A DNA stretch of 52,710 nt, from contig CAJGBY010000016.1 of NCBI GenBank assembly GCA_904501735.1, forward strand, positions 1 to 52,710, given 5' to 3'. The notes under the pieces were generated by a model. It was given only the letters and a program-made list of their open reading frames with translations, did not search any database and had not been told where the DNA came from. Shown here piece after piece: positions 26,139 through 33,159 of this stretch. Every line of letters starts with the position of its first letter. Position 1 is the stretch's first letter. Both the position numbers and the translations under genes were made by a program. This DNA is from an uncultured Muribaculaceae bacterium (GTDB lineage: Bacteria > Bacteroidota > Bacteroidia > Bacteroidales > Muribaculaceae).

Positions 26139-27764
26139 ATGGCTAAAGAAATTAAATTCAATATCAAGGCTCGCGAAGAGCTAAAGAAAGGCGTTGATGC
26201 TCTTGCTGACGCTGTGAAGGTAACACTTGGTCCTAAGGGTCGCAATGTGATTATCGAAAAGAAGTTTGGCGCACCTCACATCACTAAAGATGGTGTAAGT
26301 GTGGCAAAGGAAGTGGAACTTGAAGATAAGTTCCAAAATATGGGCGCACAACTTGTGAAGGAAGTTGCATCAAAGACTGGTGACGATGCTGGTGATGGTA
26401 CAACTACTGCAACAGTGCTTGCTCAAGCAATTATCACTACAGGTTTGAAGAATGTGGCTGCTGGTGCTAACCCAATGGACTTGAAGCGCGGTATCGATAA
26501 GGCTGTTGCAAAGGTGGTTGAAGGCATCAAGGCTCAAGCTCAAGAAGTGGGTGATGATTTCGATAAGATTGAAAATGTAGCTAAGATTTCGGCTAATAAC
26601 GACGAAGAAATAGGTCGTCTTATCGCTGAAGCAATGCGCAAAGTGAAGAAAGAAGGTGTGATCACAGTTGAAGAAGCTAAGGGTACTGACACTACAGTGG
26701 AAGTGGTAGAAGGTATGCAATTTGACCGTGGTTACATTTCTCCATATTTCGTGACAAACACTGAAAAGATGGAATGCGAAATGGACGCTCCATTCATCCT
26801 TCTTTACGATAAGAAGATTTCTAACTTAAAGGATATGCTTCCTGTGCTTGAAGCAACTGCTAAGAGTGGTCGTCCTCTATTGATTATCGCTGAAGATGTG
26901 GATAGCGAAGCTCTTGCAACTCTTGTAGTGAACCGTCTTCGTGGTTCATTGAAGATTTGTGCTGTTAAGGCTCCAGGTTTTGGCGATCGTCGCAAGGAAA
27001 TGCTTGAAGATATCGCAATCCTTACTGGTGGTATCGTGATTTCGGAAGAAAAGGGCTTGAAGCTTGAAGCAGCTACTATCGATATGCTTGGTACAGCTGA
27101 AAAGATTGCTGTAAACAAGGAAAACACTACTATCGTGAACGGTTCTGGCGACAAGCAAGCTATTGCTGACCGTGTGGCTCAAATCAAGGTTCAAATCGAA
27201 ACTACTAAGTCACAATATGATCGTGAAAAGCTTCAAGAACGCCTTGCTAAGCTTGCTGGTGGTGTAGCAGTGCTTTACATCGGTGCTCCATCGGAAGTGG
27301 AAATGAAGGAAAAGAAGGACCGCGTAGACGACGCTTTGAGCGCAACTCGTGCTGCAGTGGCTGAAGGTATCGTTCCTGGTGGTGGTACAGCTTATATTCG
27401 TTGCGTTGAAGCTCTTGAAAACCTTAAGGGTGTGAACGATGACGAAACTACAGGTATCGACATCATTCGTCGCGCTATCGAAGAACCTCTTCGCCAAATC
27501 GTTTACAATGCAGGTCTTGAAGGCGCTGTAATCGTACAAAAGGTGAAGGACGGCAAAGGTGATTTCGGTTATAACGCTCGCACTAATAAGTTTGAAAACT
27601 TGTTTGAAACAGGTGTTATTGACCCAGCTAAGGTTACTCGCGTAGCTCTTGAAAATGCTGCTTCAATCGCAGGTATGTTCTTGACTACTGAATGTGTGAT
27701 CGCTGAAAAGCCAGAAGAAAATCCAGCTCCAGCAATGAATCCAGGTATGGGTGGCATGATGTAA
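26139..27764 (+). CDS. groEL: Chaperonin GroEL
   Basis: The 60-kDa ATP-driven folding chaperonin, 541 aa, full length. Signatures include VTLGPKGRNVIIEK and KDGVSVAKEVELED. ATP-site DGTTTATVLAQAI is present, as are AAVAEGIVPGGGTAY and the flexible Gly/Met tail GMGGMM. Codon use is very biased, as expected for an abundant protein. Together with groES it forms a two-gene operon ended by a strong terminator. Confidence 0.99.
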   Translation: MAKEIKFNIKAREELKKGVDALADAVKVTLGPKGRNVIIEKKFGAPHITKDGVSVAKEVELEDKFQNMGAQLVKEVASKTGDDAGDGTTTATVLAQAIITTGLKNVAAGANPMDLKRGIDKAVAKVVEGIKAQAQEVGDDFDKIENVAKISANNDEEIGRLIAEAMRKVKKEGVITVEEAKGTDTTVEVVEGMQFDRGYISPYFVTNTEKMECEMDAPFILLYDKKISNLKDMLPVLEATAKSGRPLLIIAEDVDSEALATLVVNRLRGSLKICAVKAPGFGDRRKEMLEDIAILTGGIVISEEKGLKLEAATIDMLGTAEKIAVNKENTTIVNGSGDKQAIADRVAQIKVQIETTKSQYDREKLQERLAKLAGGVAVLYIGAPSEVEMKEKKDRVDDALSATRAAVAEGIVPGGGTAYIRCVEALENLKGVNDDETTGIDIIRRAIEEPLRQIVYNAGLEGAVIVQKVKDGKGDFGYNARTNKFENLFETGVIDPAKVTRVALENAASIAGMFLTTECVIAEKPEENPAPAMNPGMGGMM

Positions 27765-27788
27765 TAACACATCAATAACATATAGTAA

Positions 27789-27828
27789 ACAATAAAGCTC
27801 GGCGAAAAATCGTCGAGCTTTATTATTA
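27789..27828. terminator. Bidirectional terminator between groEL and the SusE-like gene
   Basis: Long stem AATAAAGCTCGGCG/CGTCGAGCTTTATT (27791-27804, 27811-27824) with one G-T wobble, flanked by A-rich and T-rich ends, between convergent genes. Confidence 0.85.
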
Positions 27829-27848
27829 TCGTAAAAGAGGTGTGAGAA

Positions 27849-29630
27849 TTACAACACAACCTTTAGAGTAGTATTACCTTGCTTCTTGATGAAGATGCCA
27901 TTAGTTGGGTTAGCTACCTTTACGCCTTGTAGGTTGTAGTATACGGTAGGAGCGTTAAGGTCGGCATTTACTTCAGTGATAGCAGAATTTTCATCATATT
28001 CGCCTTCGCAAGCCATGATAGATACACTGCCGTTGTCGGCAATAGTGAGTTCGAATGTGCCGATAGCAGTTTCTTCTTCAATAGCCATTTTCTTGCCACC
28101 TTCAACAAGTTCAATTACTTCATCAAATGGTAGTATGCTATCTGCGTTGGTTGGTAAACCATAGAACTTGCCATTTACATTGATGTTGAATTCAGAGTCT
28201 TGAAGGTTGTTTTCAAGAGTGTAATAACCCGAACCGTTATCGATAAATTCCCATTCTTCGTTGTTGTTGCCAAGCGCATCGGTAGCCACGAAGATACCCG
28301 AAGTAGTGGCTTCACCAATGATTGTCAAGATAGGGCTGTTGCCCGAAATGTCGAGCTTGATAAGGCTGCATTGGTATGTTCCATTAAGTGTGAAGTTTTT
28401 GCTGTCGCCACTATTGGTAACATAGTTGTTGAAACCTACTTTGATATTAGCGCCATCGGTAGAGCCGTAGTTGTGCTTAGCCCATTGAGCATCGGCAATC
28501 TTGAAGAAACCTTGTAGGCGAATGTCGCGTAGTTCATATACATTTTCGCTCACTTCGGTAAATTTATAAGCTTCTTCGGCGTTCCAGTTGTTGATAGTAC
28601 CACGAAGGAAAATGCCTTCGATGAGGACACCTTCTTCAACCGAAATAGATGTTGTGCCGTCTTCTTTTACATAGAAAGACATCTTTGATGCGAATGTACC
28701 AGTAGGAAGAACCATGTTTTTGCCGTCGCCAAGAGTAGTTGTGCCATATTGTAGAGTGGCAGGTTCGCTGTCGGCAGGCAAGCCATACCAGTAGCTATTA
28801 GCAGTGATCTTGAATTGTCCTTGTGATGCTTGGAAAGCTTTTTCAAGAGTGTAAACGCCGGCGCCGTGGCTTTCGAATTGCCAGTTAGCGTTGTCGCTCC
28901 AGTTGTTTACTTCACCTTTAAGATATACTTCAGAATTAGATTTGCTACCAGTGAACGAAAGTACAGGTGAACTGCCTGTCATGTCAAGAGTGAATGTGGC
29001 AATGTAAGTTCCGTCGGTGTAAAGATTCTTGCTCGAACCATCGTTGGTAAGAGTGATAGGAGTGTTGGCAGCAAGAGCTGCATTAGAATCCATAGGGCCG
29101 AAGCTTGCCGACCAGTCAGAGTTACCCACCTTGAAGAAGCCACACACCTTTACATTAGAAAGGGTATACACCTTGTCGGTGCTTGTTTTTTGGAATTCGT
29201 AGCTGCTGTCTAATGTCCAATTGTTGATTTCATTACCATATAGGTAATAACCAGTAGCATTAGGGTTCATATTAGCAACAGTAGTGGCTGTGAGACCTTT
29301 GTTACCACCTTTTTTCACTTCGTAGTAAGTGTCGATTGAAGGACCCTTCATGTCGACTGTTTGACCATTGCTATTATTGAAAATAAGGTTCCAAGTATCG
29401 TTAGAGCCTGTATTGACAGCCATTTTCCAATATTCAACACCGTCCACAGTTACTGTTTCGCTAAATTTAGTGCCTGGCCAAGTGTTAAGTAGTTCACCTG
29501 AATTGGTCCAAGCATACAGATTAAGTTGCGATGTAATGGAAGTTTTTTTGGCGTAGATGTTGATTACGCCAGCTGCGTTAGCAACACACGCGCAAAGAAT
29601 TGCGAGTGAAAGCAAGTAGATTTTTTTCAT
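27849..29630 (-). CDS. SusE/F-like starch-binding secreted protein with sorting-type tail
   Basis: A 593-aa secreted protein. Residues 1-19 are a signal peptide. An N-terminal CBM26-like module (about 20-120, with LYAWTNSGELLNTWPGT) resembles starch-binding domains. Then come repeated modules, three opening with YxxGxxNNW or similar (LYGNEINNWTLD, LKGEVNNWSDN, LRGTINNWNAEE) and a fourth weaker one near FVATDALGNNNEEWEF. Each ends with a PxLxFTG or comparable strand, a layout like SusE and SusF. The last 40 residues (VYYNLQGVKVANPTNGIFI) match the C-terminal sorting-type domain of Bacteroidales secreted proteins. No SusC, SusD or glycosidase gene lies nearby. Confidence 0.75.
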   Translation of the reverse strand: MKKIYLLSLAILCACVANAAGVINIYAKKTSITSQLNLYAWTNSGELLNTWPGTKFSETVTVDGVEYWKMAVNTGSNDTWNLIFNNSNGQTVDMKGPSIDTYYEVKKGGNKGLTATTVANMNPNATGYYLYGNEINNWTLDSSYEFQKTSTDKVYTLSNVKVCGFFKVGNSDWSASFGPMDSNAALAANTPITLTNDGSSKNLYTDGTYIATFTLDMTGSSPVLSFTGSKSNSEVYLKGEVNNWSDNANWQFESHGAGVYTLEKAFQASQGQFKITANSYWYGLPADSEPATLQYGTTTLGDGKNMVLPTGTFASKMSFYVKEDGTTSISVEEGVLIEGIFLRGTINNWNAEEAYKFTEVSENVYELRDIRLQGFFKIADAQWAKHNYGSTDGANIKVGFNNYVTNSGDSKNFTLNGTYQCSLIKLDISGNSPILTIIGEATTSGIFVATDALGNNNEEWEFIDNGSGYYTLENNLQDSEFNINVNGKFYGLPTNADSILPFDEVIELVEGGKKMAIEEETAIGTFELTIADNGSVSIMACEGEYDENSAITEVNADLNAPTVYYNLQGVKVANPTNGIFIKKQGNTTLKVVL

Positions 29631-29758
29631 TAGTTTAGGTTTTGTTTATTAGTGAATCAATATGTTATTTGTTTCAAGTTCTAAAATATCAGCTAAATTA
29701 CGAAAAAAATATAATATTTAGGGTTAAAAGGGAGAGTATTTTGTTAAATGATATACTG

Positions 29759-30982
29759 CTATTTGTTGAGGCGCGCGCGCATAAATAGTGCTGTGATGAC
29801 CGAAGTGAATAGTCCTACAACTGCAACCATCGCAAAAACTATAATTAAGTCGCTGAAAATCAGTTGCACAGGATAGCTGTCGATAATTACAGCTGCCTTG
29901 TCGCCTGCCAGTTTAATGAGTCCAAATTCTTGTTGGAGTAGGCATAGGATAACCCCAAGTAAAATACCTGTTAAAGCCCCTATAAATGAGATGAGTAGCC
30001 CTTCGGTTACGAAAATTTGAGTGATTTGTCGGTTTGTCGCTCCGAGATTTCGGAAAGTAGTGATGCTTTCGTCTTTTTCGATAATAAGAAGGGAAAGAGA
30101 ACTTATTACATTGAACGATGCAATAATGAGGATGAATGATAGAAGAAGGAATGTTACCCATTTTTCTACATTCACCATTTTGTAGGCCGATGCTTGTTGC
30201 ATAAGTCGGTCATTCACAGTGTAATCGTCGCCCAACATTGATGAAATGCGATTGATAACTGCGGTTTCATCGGCATTTTTGCGTAATTTTAGCTCTACAG
30301 CCGTTGCCGTGTTGTTATCGTAGGATAACAGCCTCTTAGCGACCTCAATAGGAAGAAAAACCATATCGCGGTCGTAGGTGTTTTGGTCGGTTTGGTAGAT
30401 TGCGGAGATGTGGAGGGAGTCCTGACGGAAAGCGCCGGCAGGATTAGCGATGTTTATAACTCCTTGACGCTTAGGAGTGTAGATGCGTAGGTAATCGTAG
30501 AATCCTGTGCCCGATTGTAGGTTGCTTGCCACTAAGATGCTTATAATGGCGTACTTATCGGTGCTGTCGCCCAATTCGAACTCACCAAATCGTATCACAT
30601 CGTCGAATTGAGTTAACTTGTTGTAGTCGTGAGAGATACCTTTTATGTTTACAGGCATTTGCTTGTCGGAGTATATCGCAAGAGCCTGTTCTTCGACTAC
30701 GGGTTGCGACAACTCAATATCCTCCACGCTTCGAAGGACATTGATGATGCTGTCGGCATTGAGAGTTTTGCCAATAACGGGTTGAATCTTAACTTGAGGG
30801 TCGAGTTTGGCGAGCTTATCGCTCATGAGCCCAGCAAAGCCGTTGAATACCGAAAGCACGCACACGAGAGCAGTGGTAGCAATCACCACTCCACACACCG
30901 AAATGATAGAAATGATGTTGACTGCGTTGTGCGTTTTCTTCGCTTTCAGGTATCGCCAAGCTATTTTAGTTGTAAGATTCAC
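29759..30982 (-). CDS. ABC transporter permease, LolE/FtsX-like
   Basis: A 407-aa inner-membrane protein with the LolC/LolE layout: one N-terminal helix (about 22-45), a periplasmic MacB-type domain (about 50-270), and three C-terminal helices with the FtsX signature FRNLGATNRQI followed by FVTEGLLISFIGALTGILLG. It probably takes part in lipoprotein release or another mechanotransmission ABC system; no ATPase gene is nearby. The start is GTG at 30982, since a stop lies nine codons upstream and no ATG is available at a sensible place. It is the last gene of an apparent aroQ-methyltransferase-rbfA-permease operon, 24 bases after rbfA. Confidence 0.85.
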   Translation of the reverse strand: MNLTTKIAWRYLKAKKTHNAVNIISIISVCGVVIATTALVCVLSVFNGFAGLMSDKLAKLDPQVKIQPVIGKTLNADSIINVLRSVEDIELSQPVVEEQALAIYSDKQMPVNIKGISHDYNKLTQFDDVIRFGEFELGDSTDKYAIISILVASNLQSGTGFYDYLRIYTPKRQGVINIANPAGAFRQDSLHISAIYQTDQNTYDRDMVFLPIEVAKRLLSYDNNTATAVELKLRKNADETAVINRISSMLGDDYTVNDRLMQQASAYKMVNVEKWVTFLLLSFILIIASFNVISSLSLLIIEKDESITTFRNLGATNRQITQIFVTEGLLISFIGALTGILLGVILCLLQQEFGLIKLAGDKAAVIIDSYPVQLIFSDLIIVFAMVAVVGLFTSVITALFMRARLNK

Positions 30983-31006
30983 ACCAAGTGCTTTTAAAGG
31001 AAATCG

Positions 31007-31384
31007 TTATTCGGCAGCTTCGTCGTTTTGAACATCTTCCTTCTTTACAGTGCGGCTAAGAAGATTGTCGATGTGCTCAATATAGTCGAGCGAGTCGTCG
31101 ATGTGGAAGAATAGCTCAGGAGTTTTGCGAAGTTGGAATCGCACCTTTTGAGCAAGGTCGTAACGAATTTGTTTAGCGCTCTTATTGATGCTTTCGATAA
31201 GAACTTGTGCCTTGTCGGAAGGGAAAATGCTTAGGTAGGCGCGTGCAATGCTCAAGTCGGGCGACACGCGTACTGCGCTCACGCTCACGATTACATTGCC
31301 TATTTTGGCTGTTTCCAGGCGAAATATTTCGCTCAATTCCTTTTGTAGAAGGCGAGCTATTTTTTGTTGTCTTGTTGTTTCCAT
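31007..31384 (-). CDS. rbfA: 30S ribosome-binding factor
   Basis: A 125-aa KH-fold protein that helps mature the 30S subunit, especially in the cold. It begins METTRQQKIARLLQKELSEI, contains VSAVRVSPDLSIARAYLSIF and a typical RFQLRKTPELFFHIDDSLDY segment near the C-terminus. The ATG at 31384 was chosen because an upstream extension has no family similarity. It lies 17 bases after the O-methyltransferase. Confidence 0.94.
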   Translation of the reverse strand: METTRQQKIARLLQKELSEIFRLETAKIGNVIVSVSAVRVSPDLSIARAYLSIFPSDKAQVLIESINKSAKQIRYDLAQKVRFQLRKTPELFFHIDDSLDYIEHIDNLLSRTVKKEDVQNDEAAE

Positions 31385-31401
31385 ATATATGATTTGTTTT
31401 T

Positions 31402-32046
31402 TTAATGCTGTTGTTTTTTGTAGATAATTGTTAGTCCGTCGCGAAGAGGAATGATTACCTTTTCGACACGGTCGTCGTGTGCTACCATGTCGTTGAAGCG
31501 AAGAATACCTTCGGTCTGAGCATCGAGTTTCTTTCCCCAATCGACCACTTTACCATCCCATAGAGTGTTGTCGGCAATGATGAAACCACCAGGTGCGAGC
31601 ATAGGGAACACAAGGTCGTAATATTCGCAATATTCGCGTTTATTAGCATCCATAAACACGAGGTCGAATGTTTTGCCAAGTGAAGGAAGGATTTCGCGAG
31701 CATCACCGATGTGAAGGTGAATGCGATCGGCAAAAGCAGATGCTTCGAAGTAACTACGAATGAAATCTTCGAGTTCATCGTCGATTTCGATAGTGTGTAG
31801 CTCACCATCGGGAGCAATAAGACCTTCGGCAAGGCAAAGTCCAGAATAGCCTGTGAAAGTGCCCAACTCAAGGATATTGCGAGGGTTGATCATACGCACA
31901 AACATCTTCAATAGTCGTCCCTGCAAGTGTCCTGAACACATGCGAGGGCGAAGGTGATAGATGTGCGTTTCGCGATTGAGGCGCGCAAGATGTTCGCCTT
32001 CTTCGTCGATGTGCGAAAGTATGTAGTCTTCTAATTCCTCAGTCAT
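31402..32046 (-). CDS. SAM-dependent O-methyltransferase (COG4122 family)
   Basis: A 214-aa cytoplasmic methyltransferase of the catechol/caffeoyl-CoA O-methyltransferase type. Motifs are ILELGTFTGYSGLCLAEGL (SAM binding), HTIEIDDELEDF, HIGDAREILPSL, and LVFMDANKREYCEYYDLV followed by GGFIIADNTLWDGKVVD, whose Asp/Asn residues bind the metal. The acceptor is unknown. The ATG at 32046 matches the family N-terminus; an upstream extension overlaps aroQ. It starts 5 bases after aroQ. Confidence 0.9.
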   Translation of the reverse strand: MTEELEDYILSHIDEEGEHLARLNRETHIYHLRPRMCSGHLQGRLLKMFVRMINPRNILELGTFTGYSGLCLAEGLIAPDGELHTIEIDDELEDFIRSYFEASAFADRIHLHIGDAREILPSLGKTFDLVFMDANKREYCEYYDLVFPMLAPGGFIIADNTLWDGKVVDWGKKLDAQTEGILRFNDMVAHDDRVEKVIIPLRDGLTIIYKKQQH

Positions 32047-32051
32047 TTTTT

Positions 32052-32474
32052 TTATTTGTTTTTCAGTGCTTCGATTGCAAGACGATAACTGTCGAGTCCA
32101 AATCCTGCTATTACGCCAAGACACACTCGTGAAATCATCGAATGGTGTCGGAATTCCTCACGCTTGTGCACATTAGAAATGTGTACTTCCACCACAGGAG
32201 TAGTGATAGCACTTATAGCATCGGCAATAGCTATCGAAGTGTGAGTGTAGGCTCCAGCATTGAGAACAATACCATCATATTCGAAACCAATGCGGTGCAA
32301 TTCGTCGATGATTGCGCCCTCGTGGTTGCTTTGGAAATAAGAAATCTCGATTTCATCGCCATATTTGGCTTGAATAGTTTTTAGATAGTTTTCAAAACCC
32401 TCATTTCCGTAAATCGACGGCTCACGAACGCCGAGCAAGTTGAGATTTGGTCCGTTAATAATCGCTATTTTCAT
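32052..32474 (-). CDS. aroQ: Type II 3-dehydroquinate dehydratase
   Basis: Catalyses the third step of the shikimate pathway, turning 3-dehydroquinate into 3-dehydroshikimate. The 140-aa protein has the type II signatures INGPNLNLLGVREPSIYG (with the catalytic Tyr), the loop YFQSNHEGAIIDELH, NAGAYTHTSIAIADAI and VEVHISNVHKREEFRHHS. It heads a leftward operon with methyltransferase, rbfA and the permease, with a TAACTTTG promoter box at 32498-32505. Confidence 0.97.
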   Translation of the reverse strand: MKIAIINGPNLNLLGVREPSIYGNEGFENYLKTIQAKYGDEIEISYFQSNHEGAIIDELHRIGFEYDGIVLNAGAYTHTSIAIADAISAITTPVVEVHISNVHKREEFRHHSMISRVCLGVIAGFGLDSYRLAIEALKNK

Positions 32475-32497
32475 AACTTTATTTGTGTATTAATTTA

Positions 32498-32505
32498 CAA
32501 AGTTA
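32498..32505 (-). promoter_or_regulatory. -7 box of the aroQ operon
   Basis: The - strand reads TAACTTTG, 23 bases before the ATG. A TTTG lies 23 bases further upstream, longer than the usual spacing. Confidence 0.5.
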
Positions 32506-32603
32506 GTAAATTCTCTTGGACATATAGACAAAAAGAATGATTTTATAAGAAAGGAGTGCTGAAATAGAATAGAGTAGCGTGCAAAATGTTCACTATAGTG
32601 CGA

Positions 32604-33065
32604 CTAAAGCTCATTAATGAGTTGTGATGCTGATTTGTGGAGTGTGGGGTGAATCCATCGTGGTGCGAGTTCTGCCATAGGGGCAAGTACAAATTCGCGT
32701 TTGTGCATCAGTGGGTGCGGAATGGTGAGTGTGGGTGTGTTGACAACGGTGTCGTCGACGGCAATGATGTCGATGTCGACTAATCGGTCGCAATAGGAGC
32801 CGTCGGCATTGCGATGCGATGCGCTACCCAGCTCGCGCTCGATGCGTTGTGTGATAGTGAGCATTTCTTGTGGCGAAATGTCGCTATCGATAGCAACTCC
32901 AATGTTATAAAAGATATTATCACTACTATATCCCCATGCCTGACTCTCGATGATGCTACTCACTTGGGCTGATGAGTGCAACGCGCTTTCGAGTGCTTCG
33001 ATAGCGTGGTGAAGGTTTGCAGTGCAGTCGCCAAGATTGCTGCCTATGTTGAGGTAGAATGTCAT
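32604..33065 (-). CDS. folK: 2-amino-4-hydroxy-6-hydroxymethyldihydropteridine diphosphokinase
   Basis: Pyrophosphorylates the pterin in folate synthesis. The 153-aa protein starts TFYLNIGSNLGD, has the GVAIDSDISPQEML segment, CDRLVDIDIIAVDD with the Mg-binding Asp pair, and PHPLMHKREFVLAPMAEL. It fits the HPPK family in length. It lies after infB, past the infB terminator, and stands alone. Confidence 0.94.
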   Translation of the reverse strand: MTFYLNIGSNLGDCTANLHHAIEALESALHSSAQVSSIIESQAWGYSSDNIFYNIGVAIDSDISPQEMLTITQRIERELGSASHRNADGSYCDRLVDIDIIAVDDTVVNTPTLTIPHPLMHKREFVLAPMAELAPRWIHPTLHKSASQLINEL

Positions 33066-33108
33066 TGTGATTAATGTGGATTATAGTTTATACTGACTTT
33101 GTGTTTTG

Positions 33109-33137
33109 AAAAAAGGGCTGGCGTTGTGCCAGCCCTT
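33109..33137 (-). terminator. Terminator after infB
   Basis: On the - strand a perfect eight-base stem GGGCTGGC/GCCAGCCC (33114-33121, 33127-33134) is followed by six T. Confidence 0.85.
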
Positions 33138-33159
33138 TGGGAGTATCTATTGTGATAGA

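Noticed and set aside
30983..31006. An upstream ATG start for the LolE-like permease
   Set aside because: Nine codons upstream of the GTG there is an in-frame TAA and no ATG in between; GTG at 30982 gives the expected family N-terminus.
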